The notes: a model not told the origin generated them from the letters alone. A DNA stretch of 64,000 nucleotides from Hyphomicrobiales bacterium (GCA_021775475.1 JAJFHS010000029.1:1-64000), one strand, 5' to 3'. Shown: positions 18,145-26,310, numbered from the stretch's first letter. Numbers and translations are program-made.

Positions 18145-19530
18145 TTATATTGTTGTTCTTAAATTATATGATTTGGGTCTGGTCAAAGCTTCATAACCCA
18201 GACTTGACAAGGTGCAACCACGGCCGGAATCATTGACCCCGGTCCAGGCTAACGCTGGATCAAGATAATCGCAGCGGTTCATAAAAAATGTGCCGGTGTT
18301 CACCTGTGCACCAATAGCTCGCACGGCTGCTTCGTCCGTTGACCATACCGAGGCTGTCAGCCCGAAATCACTGTCGTTCATCAAAGCAATGGCTTCATCG
18401 TCATTCTTCACCGCCATAATACCAACCACAGGACCAAAGGATTCTTCCGTCATCACGCTCATCTGGTGATTTACGTTGGTGAGCACTTGCGGTGCCATGT
18501 AGGCGGGACCACGCGAAGTTGCTGGGAACCTGCCAGCATCAATATGGGCTTTTGCCCCGGCTTTGACGGCGTCTTCAATCTGGCCGCGAACAAAATCGGC
18601 TGCATCAGGCTTGATCATCGGTCCGAGCGTTGTCGCTTCATCCAGCGGATCACCTAAAACATATTCATTGACCACTTCGACAAAGCGTTCAACGAAGGCA
18701 TCAAAAATCTTCTCGTCCACATAAATACGCTCAATACCGCAACAGGACTGACCGGAATTGAAGAAGGCACCATCGACCAGATTTTCCGCAGCGTAATTAA
18801 CATCACAATCACCGCGAACGTAGGCCGGATCCTTGCCGCCAAGTTCGAGACCGATGGGGATGAATTTTCCCACGGCGGCTTTTTCAATGGATGCACCACC
18901 GGGAACCGAGCCGGTAAAGCACACCATGTCGGCGAGATTTTCGGAAATAATGCGCGCGGTTTGTCCGTGCGACAACATCAGATGCTGGAATACGCCCTGG
19001 GGTAGTCCGGCTTTATCAAATGCCTGTTGAAAGCGCTCAGCCACCAGAAGCGTATTTTGCGCGTGTTTCAACACAACTGTGTTGCCTGCCATAAGGGCGG
19101 GGATGATTGAGTTGACGGCGGTGAGATAGGGGTAATTCCACGGCGCTATGGTGAAAACCACGCCCAAAGGATCGCGCTGTATATAGCGGTCAAATCCGGG
19201 TTGCTCGGCCGGGCGCACAGGGGCGAGGCTGGTTTCAGCAATCGAAATCATATGGCGGGCGCGTTCTTCAAAGCCATTGAGTTCACCTTGACCATAACGC
19301 ACGGGCCTGCCCATCTGCCAACTCAGCTCGGGGAAAATTTCGTGCCCCATCGCCAACATGGCATCAACGGCCGCAGTACAATATTCGGCCCGTTTGGAAA
19401 TTGGCACGGCAGCCCAGTCACCCTGGGCTTCATGCGCGGCCGCAAAGGTCTTATCGACAACACCGTCATCACTATATTCACGCTCGGCATAGACCTCGCC
19501 ATTCACTGGCGACACGCATTTAACAGTCAT
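18145..19530 (-). CDS. NAD(P)-dependent aldehyde dehydrogenase
   Basis: Aldehyde dehydrogenase superfamily member of 461 residues. The oxyanion-site asparagine is in TIAPWNYPYL, the general-base glutamate in GLELGGKDPAYV, and the catalytic cysteine in FFNSGQSCCGIERIYV, where a second Cys follows directly. The NAD-binding FTGSVPGG is present. I chose the ATG at 19530 since a segment before it (16 residues in the longer frame) does not fit the family. It lies between the GS-like and alcohol dehydrogenase genes. The probable substrate is the aldehyde made by the neighbouring dehydrogenase. Confidence 0.92.
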   Translation of the reverse strand: MTVKCVSPVNGEVYAEREYSDDGVVDKTFAAAHEAQGDWAAVPISKRAEYCTAAVDAMLAMGHEIFPELSWQMGRPVRYGQGELNGFEERARHMISIAETSLAPVRPAEQPGFDRYIQRDPLGVVFTIAPWNYPYLTAVNSIIPALMAGNTVVLKHAQNTLLVAERFQQAFDKAGLPQGVFQHLMLSHGQTARIISENLADMVCFTGSVPGGASIEKAAVGKFIPIGLELGGKDPAYVRGDCDVNYAAENLVDGAFFNSGQSCCGIERIYVDEKIFDAFVERFVEVVNEYVLGDPLDEATTLGPMIKPDAADFVRGQIEDAVKAGAKAHIDAGRFPATSRGPAYMAPQVLTNVNHQMSVMTEESFGPVVGIMAVKNDDEAIALMNDSDFGLTASVWSTDEAAVRAIGAQVNTGTFFMNRCDYLDPALAWTGVNDSGRGCTLSSLGYEALTRPKSYNLRTTI

Positions 19531-19544
19531 AATTTTAAACTCAC

Positions 19545-20912
19545 TTATATAATTTCGAAGTAGCGTTGCATTTCCCAATCGGTGATGGCTTTGCGGAATT
19601 CACGTTCTTCCCATTCACGCGTTGCGGCATAATGTTCAACGAATTCACTGCCAAACAATTCAACGGCAGCTGTGGAGGCCTTCAGGCGACCAGCGGCTTC
19701 AAACAACGTGCGCGGCAATTGGCGCTCGTCGCTGAATTTGTGGTCGTAGGCATTGCCGATTATTCCCTCATCGGGTTCGATTTTGTTTTCGATCCCCCAC
19801 AGGCCTGAACCAAGGGCTGCGGCAAGTGCTATATAGGGGTTTATGTCGGCAGCAGCGATGCGGTATTCCACGCGTTGGGAGTTGGGGGAGCCGGGAATGG
19901 CGCGCAAGGCGCAGGTGCGGTTTTCAACACCCCAGCTGGCATCAGTCGGCGCCCAAAAACCCGGAATGAGCCGTGTGTACGAATTGACAGTGCAGGCAAT
20001 CATCGACAGGAATTCCGGCATCAGCTTTTGTTGGCCACCAATAAAGTGACGCATCTGGTCCGACATATTTTGCGGTTTTGTGTCGTCATAAAATGCCGCA
20101 TTGCCATCATCATCGCGCAATGACAGATGCAGATGGCCGCTTGACCCCGGCCACTTAGGAGACCATTTGGCCATGAAAGTAGCAATCCAGCCATTGCGCT
20201 GTGCCAGCACTTTGGTGAAGGTCTTGAACAAAGCGGCCTTGTCGGCGGCGGCCAGAACATCATCATGAACAAGGGCTGCTTCCAGCACGCCGGGGCCGGT
20301 TTCCGTATGCAATCCTTCAATCGGCATATCCATTTCGATACAAAGACTTAAGAGGTCTTCATAAAATTCTGAATGAACTGAATTGCGGATGACGGAGTAG
20401 CCGAAATTTCCTGGTGTGATATTCTCCAGATCGCGGTAGTTTTTTTCAGCGACGCTATCCGAAGTTTCGTCAAACAGGAAAAATTCGAATTCCGCCGCCG
20501 CTGTTGCCGCCAGCCCCATGGAAGCTGCTTTTTCAATTACGCGGCGCAAAACTCCACGTGGACACACAGTTTCTACGCGCCCGGCAAACTCACCCAGCAC
20601 CAATATCGTACCCTCTTCCATCGGCAACTCACGCGTGGTTTGCGGCAGGATTCGCACGTCAGCATCGCCGTAGCCTGTATGCCAGCCGGTAATCTTAACA
20701 TTGTCATAAAGCTGATCCTGACTGTCCCAGCCCACCACCACATCGCAAAAAGCAAAACCTTTTTCCAGCGAGGAGAGGAATTTGTCACGCGACATATATT
20801 TGCCACGCATGATTCCGTCTATATCGAACAGGCCGACTTTGATATAATCAAGATCACGCTCCTTGATCAAAGTTACCAGATCCGCATTGGTTTTTATGTT
20901 GATACCGCCCAT
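19545..20912 (-). CDS. Glutamine-synthetase-family gamma-glutamyl-amine ligase
   Basis: ATP-dependent ligase of the glutamine synthetase superfamily, 455 residues, probably joining glutamate to an amine as PuuA, IpuC or gamma-glutamylethanolamide synthetases do. The N-terminal beta-grasp domain is at about 1-110, and the catalytic domain contains the metal-binding EFEFFLFDE, ETGPGVLEAALVHDD, GSSGHLHLSL and the NRTCALRAIPGS / RVEYRIAAADINPYIALAA segments. The adenylylation-loop tyrosine region of true GlnA is not evident. The downstream alcohol and aldehyde dehydrogenases, and the lack of a PuuB-type oxidase, favour an amino alcohol over putrescine as substrate. The ATG at 20912 follows AAAGAGGGA. 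Confidence 0.88.
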   Translation of the reverse strand: MGGINIKTNADLVTLIKERDLDYIKVGLFDIDGIMRGKYMSRDKFLSSLEKGFAFCDVVVGWDSQDQLYDNVKITGWHTGYGDADVRILPQTTRELPMEEGTILVLGEFAGRVETVCPRGVLRRVIEKAASMGLAATAAAEFEFFLFDETSDSVAEKNYRDLENITPGNFGYSVIRNSVHSEFYEDLLSLCIEMDMPIEGLHTETGPGVLEAALVHDDVLAAADKAALFKTFTKVLAQRNGWIATFMAKWSPKWPGSSGHLHLSLRDDDGNAAFYDDTKPQNMSDQMRHFIGGQQKLMPEFLSMIACTVNSYTRLIPGFWAPTDASWGVENRTCALRAIPGSPNSQRVEYRIAAADINPYIALAAALGSGLWGIENKIEPDEGIIGNAYDHKFSDERQLPRTLFEAAGRLKASTAAVELFGSEFVEHYAATREWEEREFRKAITDWEMQRYFEII

Positions 20913-21227
20913 TTTTTCCCTCTTTGAAAATCAAACTCAACCAGTCGAATAGCTATCAGAGCTCTTTTTTGAACATATATTTTCAGAACTGTATGGACTG
21001 TCAAGCAAATTTCAAACTATTCCCCCGATTGAAGATTACTTTTGTCACATATGCGGCATTTTTTTGCGATAAAAATGAAATGTCGGCAAACAGAAACCGG
21101 AATAACTAACACCTGCAATTGCTGGGAAAAATCACCTGCTTGTGATTAAATGTGCCTTGAACCAGAAAACAAACCCCCCTAGTGGTACTGAAACAAGGCC
21201 TGCGCCTTGATAAGCAAGAGAATTGAA
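20913..21227. promoter_or_regulatory. Divergent intergenic region
   Basis: About 315 bases separate the GS-like gene (minus) from the next gene (plus), so promoters for both probably lie here. The DNA is AT-rich. I see no convincing pair of promoter boxes, no long inverted repeat and no small gene. Confidence 0.4.
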
Positions 21228-21947
21228 ATGGCCCTTAAAATAAAACTCAACGAATTATCCCGCACCCAACTAGAAGGTATGGCAGAAGCCGGTGAGGAAA
21301 TTCAAAAATGCTATCGCTACCTGCATAAAGCCAATGCCAATATTGTCGGCCAGGTTATTGCCAATCAAGGTACGTTTTACGAAATGGATCATTATCCTGA
21401 TGGTGATGTCTATGACGACGACAGCCATGGTCAGTATTATTATCATTCCCATCGCGATGGCGAACATGGCCACTTTCACACGTTTTTGCGCGCCAAAGGC
21501 ATGCCCAAGGGGATCAAACCCCTGCCCTACAACGGTGAAGGTGCGCATCCACTCGGGAATGACGCCTTATGCCATCTTATCGCAATCTCCATGAGCAATC
21601 CGGGATTTCCCATTTCATTATTCACCACCAACAAGTGGGTGACCGGTGAAAGCTGGTATAGCGCTGAAGACACCAACGCGCTGCTTGAGCACTTCTCGAT
21701 TGAGCACGTGTTTCCCTGTCTTGCGGTCAACATGTGGGTTGGGGCGATGGTAAGATTGTTCGCACCGCACATCAAACAACTGGTGTTAGAGCGCGACAAA
21801 AGCATTGCGGACTGGGTCGAAAAGCACCCGGGAGAAGACGTTTTTGAAGACCGCAATCTGGAGATCACCTCATCGACTTCCATTGATGTTACCAAGCAGA
21901 TTGCCGCCGTTGGCCGTGCCTTAAAACAGCATCGTGCAAGTGTTTGA
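21228..21947 (+). CDS. Conserved hypothetical protein with a His-rich segment (DUF6969-like)
   Basis: Soluble protein of 239 residues with no signal peptide. I do not recognise a biochemical function; it resembles proteins I recall being grouped as DUF6969, but this cannot be verified here. Residues about 58-85 form a striking stretch rich in His, Asp and Tyr (DDDSHGQYYYHSHRDGEHGH), which could bind metal. The C-terminal half is helical. The ATG at 21228 follows AAGAGA; an upstream in-frame start at 21207 is less likely. Its stop is only seven bases ahead of the SUMF1-like gene, so the two are probably cotranscribed. Confidence 0.6.
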   Translation: MALKIKLNELSRTQLEGMAEAGEEIQKCYRYLHKANANIVGQVIANQGTFYEMDHYPDGDVYDDDSHGQYYYHSHRDGEHGHFHTFLRAKGMPKGIKPLPYNGEGAHPLGNDALCHLIAISMSNPGFPISLFTTNKWVTGESWYSAEDTNALLEHFSIEHVFPCLAVNMWVGAMVRLFAPHIKQLVLERDKSIADWVEKHPGEDVFEDRNLEITSSTSIDVTKQIAAVGRALKQHRASV

Positions 21948-21954
21948 GTTTAGT

Positions 21955-22842
21955 ATGATCAAAATTGCTGCAAAACTTGTCCTGTTCAACCTCGTTTTCC
22001 TTGGTTTTTTTCAACTTCCAGCCTCCGCTGCGAAAAACTCCGATACAGCTTTCAAAGCACCTGAAGTGGTTTTTGTTGCTGGCTGCACCTTTATCACCGG
22101 ATCAGACCAGGCCGAAAGAGAGTTGGGATATCAACTTGATGAGCGCGCTTATGGCCATTCCATTACTCGCAAGAACCGCTGGTATGACTTTGAAGCAAAA
22201 CGCCATGCGATAAAGTTACCGGCATACAGCATCACCAAAAACCTGATCACCAATGAACTATATGCCCGCTTTGTTACTGAGACCGGGCATCGCGCTCCTG
22301 ATGTTGATCAAAAAACATGGGCCTCATACCGGTTAATCCATCCCTATGAACGCACCCGGCGCTTCGCTTTTAGTGGCAACAAACCTCCCCGCGGCCGCGC
22401 TCAACACCCCGTTGTTCTGGTTTCTCACAAAGATGCGCAAGCCTATGCCCGGTGGCTTTCGGAAAAAACCGGACAGAAATGGCAATTACCAACGGAAAAG
22501 CAATGGGAAAAAGCCGCACGCGGTGAAAAAGGTCTGATTTTTCCCTGGGGCAATACGTTCGACAAGACTAAACTAAACAGTAATGACGGCGGTGCATTTG
22601 ACACGATGCCGGTAGGCAGTTTTCCTCAAGGGGCAAGCCCATATGGAATGCTTGATGGTGCCGGCCAGGTATTCGAATGGACGGCAACCGCAACAAAACC
22701 AAAATTACGCTATCTGGTTAAAGGTGGATCCTGGGACGACAAGGGATGTGGCGTTTGCAGAAGCGCTGCGCGCCATGCCAGACCTGTTGATCTGAAGCAT
22801 ATTTTAATCGGTTTTCGTCTGGTTTTGATTCCAGCGCCATAG
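21955..22842 (+). CDS. Exported SUMF1 / formylglycine-generating-enzyme-fold protein
   Basis: Member of the SUMF1/FGE-sulfatase domain family (also found in EgtB and PvdO), 295 residues, with an N-terminal signal peptide (LVLFNLVFLGFFQLPASA) that predicts a periplasmic location. Family landmarks are visible: ITKNLITNELYARFVTETG, HPVVLVSHKDAQAYARWLS, LPTEKQWEKAARG, the FPWGN motif and the C-terminal VKGGSWDD followed by RSAARHARP and GFRLV. Authentic FGEs have two catalytic cysteines five residues apart in the block after GGS; here the block reads GGSWDDKGCGVCRSAAR, with a CGVC pair. Real FGEs act on CxPxR motifs, and the next gene encodes a protein made of CNPC repeats. Function unproven. Confidence 0.85.
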   Translation: MIKIAAKLVLFNLVFLGFFQLPASAAKNSDTAFKAPEVVFVAGCTFITGSDQAERELGYQLDERAYGHSITRKNRWYDFEAKRHAIKLPAYSITKNLITNELYARFVTETGHRAPDVDQKTWASYRLIHPYERTRRFAFSGNKPPRGRAQHPVVLVSHKDAQAYARWLSEKTGQKWQLPTEKQWEKAARGEKGLIFPWGNTFDKTKLNSNDGGAFDTMPVGSFPQGASPYGMLDGAGQVFEWTATATKPKLRYLVKGGSWDDKGCGVCRSAARHARPVDLKHILIGFRLVLIPAP

Positions 22843-22946
22843 CTTTGAAAAACTGTTTAAGCTATTTTATTTAATTATTTCAAAACCTTAAGTGAATAAA
22901 TCCGTATGCAGTCGAATTGCCACACCTCACAATTACGTGAAATCTT

Positions 22947-22976
22947 TTGACCACAGCAGTTGTGTGATTGTGCTAG
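22947..22976 (+). promoter_or_regulatory. Possible promoter of the first CNPC-repeat gene
   Basis: TTGACC at 22947-22952 and TGCTAG at 22971-22976 are separated by 18 bases, a fair sigma-70 pattern. This would give a leader of about 80 bases before the ATG at 23064. The gap from the SUMF1-like stop (22842) to that ATG is 221 bases and holds no other gene, so the repeat gene may have its own promoter. The match is modest. Confidence 0.35.
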
Positions 22977-23063
22977 CTTCTTTGCATCAAACTTATTTGG
23001 AGAATCCGACTCACTTAATTTTTCAAACCCACTCAACTGATACAACTTCCGGGAGAAGAACTT

Positions 23064-23846
23064 ATGAAAACATCTAGAACCAGACTGCTTTCAACCGTTG
23101 CAACAATACCTATGGCATTAGGTCTGATTGTTGGCGGCGTTGCAGTGGAAGGTGTGACCGGCAAAATCGACGCTGCCTACGCACATTCCAAAAAAGCATG
23201 TAACCCGTGCAATCCTTGTGCGGCTAAAAAGGCATGTAACCCTTGCAATCCTTGTGCGGCTAAAAAAGCATGTAACCCGTGTAATCCATGTGCGGCTAAA
23301 CACCCTTGCAACCCCTGCAATCCATGTGCAGCTAAAAAGAAAAAATCTTCAGATGCCAGCAGTTCCTTTGACGTAAATCGTCGTCTGGTTTCCAGTGATG
23401 CCTGCAATCCTTGTGCGGCAAAAAAAGCTTGTAACCCATGTAATCCATGTGCGGCAAAAAAAGCATGCAATCCTTGCAACCCGTGTGCGGCTAAAAAGGC
23501 ATGTAACCCATGCAATCCATGTGCGGCAGCAAATCCATGTAACCCGTGCAATCCATGTGCGGCAGCAAATCCATGTAACCCGTGCAATCCATGTGCGGCT
23601 AAAAAGAAGAAAAAATCTTCTGACGCTGGCAATTCCTTTGACGTGAATCGTCGTCTGGTTTCCAGCGATGCCTGCAACCCATGTGCGGCCAAAAAAGCTT
23701 GCAACCCATGCAACCCGTGTGCGGCTAAAAAAGCCTGTAACCCGTGCAATCCTTGTGCGGCTAAAAAGGCTTGTAACCCGTGCAACCCGTGTGCAGCAAA
23801 AAATCCGTGCAATCCATGCAACCCATGCGCTGCAAAGAAAAAGTCA
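23064..23846 (+). CDS. Exported Cys-rich protein made of [10 protein letters not shown] repeats
   Basis: I do not recognise a named family. The 261-residue product has a Sec signal peptide (residues 1-40, cleavage after AAYA), after which almost everything is repeat: 15 units, 13 of the form CNPCNPCAA plus a 3-residue linker (KKA, KHP, ANP or KNP) and two shortened CNPCAA units, with 43 cysteines in all. Two spacers of the form SSDAxxSFDVNRRLVSSDA, exactly 90 codons apart, divide the repeats into three blocks. There is no folded domain. A dense CxxC array in the periplasm suggests metal binding or a heavily modified peptide, but this is inference. The ATG at 23064 follows GGGAGAAG. Codons for the same repeat residues differ in third positions. 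A paralogue follows directly. Confidence 0.85.
23199..23843 (+). repeat. 36-bp coding tandem repeat array 1
   Basis: Tandem units of mainly 36 bases, each encoding CNPCNPCAA plus three linker residues, fill the gene from codon 46 to its end. Units differ mostly by synonymous changes (TGT/TGC, AAC/AAT, and all four CCN codons). Two 27-base-shorter or spacer-bearing interruptions define a 270-base higher-order period (FDVNRR codons at 23367 and 23637). Confidence 0.9.
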
Positions 23847-24073
23847 TAAAACCAATGAAATCTTTTCCGACAACAGAATTTGACCGATCGGTTCAAATAC
23901 TTAAGGCGGAAAAGCTTTAGAATACTGTGGCAGTTCCCGAGTTTTGGGAGCTGCCACACGCATTTGTACCGTAAAAGTGTAAACCATCAATCGCCGGCAA
24001 AACAGCAGCGCTTGCGGTACAGAAAAAGTAAACTGTGCGCTGGTAAAAACAATTGATCCCTGGGAGGGAAACT

Positions 24074-25162
24074 ATGCTCAACTCTAAAATGAAATTGCTG
24101 TCTACCGTAGCAGCTGTTCCTTTGGCAATCGGAGCCGCCGTTGCATTTAGCGCAATAGAAACCATTTCAGGCCAGTCCAATGTTGCTTATGCGAGTAGCG
24201 ATGCTTGCAACCCGTGTGCGGCTAAAAAAGCCTGTAACCCGTGCAATCCATGTGCGGCCAAAAAAGCCTGTAACCCGTGCAATCCATGTGCGGCCAAAAA
24301 AGCCTGTAACCCGTGCAATCCATGTGCAGCTAAAAAAGCCAGCAACCCCTGCAATCCATGCGCGGCTGCAAACCCGTGTAATCCATGTGCAGCAGCAAAC
24401 CCGTGTAATCCATGTAACCCATGTGCGGCCAGTGCCAGTAGCGGTAGCTTGAAATGCTATATTCCAAGGTTGCGAACTGCTGCAGCCTGCAATCCATGTG
24501 CGGCCAAAAAAGCCTGTAACCCGTGCAATCCTTGCGCGGCTAAAAAAGCCTGTAACCCGTGCAATCCATGTGCAGCTAAAAAAGCCAGCAACCCGTGCAA
24601 CCCATGTGCAGCAGCAAACCCCTGCAACCCGTGTGGAGCTGCAGCGGCAGCACCTGAGTTGAGCGAAAAAGAACTCGTAGCCGCCTATAATTGCCTCTAT
24701 CCTGAAATGCAGGCCGGGTATTCCAAAGCCGGAATTCCTGCTGCAAAGGGCTACAAAAAATGGGCGAAGCGTTTTTCGCGGGTGTCTTATCAATCCGACA
24801 CTCATGGTGGCCGCATGGTCAACAACTACTCCAACTCAGTCGGCAAAAAGGCCTATGGCAAGTATGAAAAACTGAAAAAAGCGCCAGTAGGCTCTGTCTA
24901 CATTAAAGACAGTTTTTCCGTTGGTAAAAACGGATCTCTATCTGCTGGCCCGATTTTCCTGATGGAAAAAAAGCCTGCCGGATTTGACACGGAAAATGGC
25001 GACTGGCGTTACTATTTGATCCTGCCAAACGGAAACCTTATGGGCACGACAAAGGGTAAAAATTCTGCTGGTGTGAAATTCTGCGCCGAATGTCACAGTG
25101 CTGTGGCGGAAAACGACTTTTTGTACTTCCTGCCTGAGGAAGTGCGGGTTTCAAGCAAATAA
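24074..25162 (+). CDS. Exported CNPC-repeat protein fused to a cytochrome P460-type domain
   Basis: 362 residues in three parts. Residues 1-40 are a signal peptide closely similar to that of the preceding gene (cleavage after VAYA). Residues 45-188 hold 12 units of CNPCNPCAA or shortened forms, interrupted near 121-138 by a spacer ending in [11 protein letters not shown]. Residues about 194-357 form a P460-type domain with the c-type haem site CAECH at 337-341 followed by [10 protein letters not shown], as in cytochrome P460 family proteins, known for oxidising hydroxylamine or binding NO. Some units have lost the leading Cys ([10 protein letters not shown]). The ATG at 24074 follows GGGAGGGA. 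A strong hairpin terminator follows the gene. The substrate is unknown. Confidence 0.87.
   Translation: MLNSKMKLLSTVAAVPLAIGAAVAFSAIETISGQSNVAYASSDACNPCAAKKACNPCNPCAAKKACNPCNPCAAKKACNPCNPCAAKKASNPCNPCAAANPCNPCAAANPCNPCNPCAASASSGSLKCYIPRLRTAAACNPCAAKKACNPCNPCAAKKACNPCNPCAAKKASNPCNPCAAANPCNPCGAAAAAPELSEKELVAAYNCLYPEMQAGYSKAGIPAAKGYKKWAKRFSRVSYQSDTHGGRMVNNYSNSVGKKAYGKYEKLKKAPVGSVYIKDSFSVGKNGSLSAGPIFLMEKKPAGFDTENGDWRYYLILPNGNLMGTTKGKNSAGVKFCAECHSAVAENDFLYFLPEEVRVSSK
24206..24634 (+). repeat. 36-bp coding tandem repeat array 2
   Basis: The same unit as in array 1, here 12 copies in two blocks split by a short spacer (about 24434-24487). Full units are 36 bases; several are shortened to 27 bases. 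Adjacent units in the first block are almost identical at DNA level, suggesting recent expansion or homogenisation. Confidence 0.88.
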
Positions 25163-25186
25163 CCCGAAAAAACGACACAAAAACAG

Positions 25187-25221
25187 GGCGGCACCGGCTA
25201 ATAAGGTGCCGCCTTGATAAT
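25187..25221 (+). terminator. Hairpin terminator after the P460 fusion gene
   Basis: A perfect 9-base stem, GGCGGCACC at 25187-25195 and GGTGCCGCC at 25205-25213, with a 9-base loop, is followed by TTGATAATTTTC. The stem is strong and the tail T-rich, as in a Rho-independent terminator. It separates the repeat genes from the small nuclease-fold gene. Confidence 0.8.
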
Positions 25222-25269
25222 TTTCGACAAGCTTCTCTCTCAAGTATCAAAACAGAGATGGAAAAGACC

Positions 25270-25719
25270 ATGGTTTTCAAAAGCTTTAGCCTGACCCTCG
25301 CCAGCGCCGCGATGTTTTTCTCTGCCACAGCCCATGCCCAGAAAATTATCTCGGACAATGACGTAGGCTTTATCGACGGTGGCACCCTGACCATTAAAGG
25401 CGCACCGTTGGCGCTTTACGCCATCAAAGCACCGGAGCTTGGATCGTACTGCAATCCCCGGCTAAAGAAATACGATTGCGGATTGATCTCCAAATCATCT
25501 TTGATGGACATGAGTGCTGGGGCAAAAATCACCTGTTTTCCGGCACCCGCACCTTATAGCCATAACAAGTATAAATGCCTGTCGAACGGCTATGATCTTT
25601 CCGAAGGAATGGTCTATACTGGTTGGGCAACACCGCTGGAAACAGCGCCAGATTTATTTAAAAAGCTTGCCCGCGAGGCAAAAGCAAAACGCCGCGGAAT
25701 GTGGCGCATCTCGACCCAG
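25270..25719 (+). CDS. Exported SNase-fold protein, probably not a nuclease
   Basis: Small exported protein of about 150 residues with a signal peptide (SLTLASAAMFFSATAHA). The mature part follows the staphylococcal-nuclease-like (thermonuclease) pattern: FIDGGTLTIKGAPLALYAIKAPELG and a C-terminal AREAKAKRRGMWR. In active nucleases this reads like DGDTLxVxGxxVRLxGIDAPE; here the catalytic Arg before LxGI is Ala, and the Asp before APE is Lys, so hydrolysis is doubtful. Four or five cysteines (including SYCNPR and YDCG) may form disulfides. The start could be the ATG at 25258 or 25270. It lies between the terminator of the P460 fusion and the peroxiredoxin-like gene, 14 bases from the latter. 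Confidence 0.65.
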
Positions 25720-25735
25720 TAAAAGGACACAATTA

Positions 25736-26281
25736 ATGACGACCCCCACCCCTTTGATACCACGCCAACCGACACCGGACCTGAATATTGAACTGGTGGG
25801 TGGCGAAAACTGGAGCCTATCAGCCCAGAATCCGCAAAATTTTACAATGATTGTGGTCTATCGCGGGCTTCACTGCCCGATTTGCTCCCGGTATCTCGCC
25901 GATCTCAATGCGAAAGTTGATGACTTTGCCCAGCAGGGTGTCAACGTGGTCGTTGTCTCCAGCGATACACCGGAGCGCGCTGCGCAGGCCAAACAGGAAT
26001 GGAAACTGGACAAGCTTGATGTAGGCTTTGGCCTTAGCCTCGAAGAGGGCCGCAAATGGGGTCTCTATATCTCAAAAGGCCGTGGCACCACCTCTACCGG
26101 TGTCATTGAACCTGATCTTTTTTTAGAGCCGGGACTGTTCCTCATCCGTCCCAATGGTGAGCTTTATTTTGTCACCGTGCAGTCGATGCCATTTGCACGA
26201 CCCGCTTTTGGCGATGTTCTTGGTGCGGTTAAATTTGTGATTGCCAATGATTATCCCGGTCGCGGCGAAGTTGTCGATTGA
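25736..26281 (+). CDS. Peroxiredoxin-like AhpC/TSA-family protein
   Basis: Thioredoxin-fold protein of 181 residues. The active-site region reads VYRGLHCPICSRYLADL (CPIC at residues 47-50), followed by the fold pattern VNVVVVSSDTPERAAQ and a late GLFLIRPNGELYFV. This subgroup of AhpC/TSA proteins (with RGxxCPxC) is widespread but poorly characterised; peroxide reduction or thiol exchange is likely. There is no signal peptide, so it should be cytoplasmic. The ATG at 25736 follows AAAAGGA, whereas the longer open frame overlaps the upstream gene. It is probably cotranscribed with the SNase-fold gene. Confidence 0.82.
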   Translation: MTTPTPLIPRQPTPDLNIELVGGENWSLSAQNPQNFTMIVVYRGLHCPICSRYLADLNAKVDDFAQQGVNVVVVSSDTPERAAQAKQEWKLDKLDVGFGLSLEEGRKWGLYISKGRGTTSTGVIEPDLFLEPGLFLIRPNGELYFVTVQSMPFARPAFGDVLGAVKFVIANDYPGRGEVVD

Positions 26282-26310
26282 TTTGGCCGGTACCGTCTTT
26301 TGATTTTCAC

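Noticed and set aside
23177-23959. A 260-codon minus-strand open frame rich in [12 protein letters not shown] across the first CNPC gene
   Set aside because: It is the antisense reading of the 36-base repeat. The plus-strand frame has a good ribosome site and signal peptide, and synonymous variation fits the plus frame.
23199-24634. CRISPR-like regular repeats
   Set aside because: Repeats are contiguous coding units without unique spacers, and no cas gene is present.
24167-24805. A long minus-strand open frame across the second CNPC gene
   Set aside because: Also a consequence of the tandem repeat, with no signal peptide or ribosome site.
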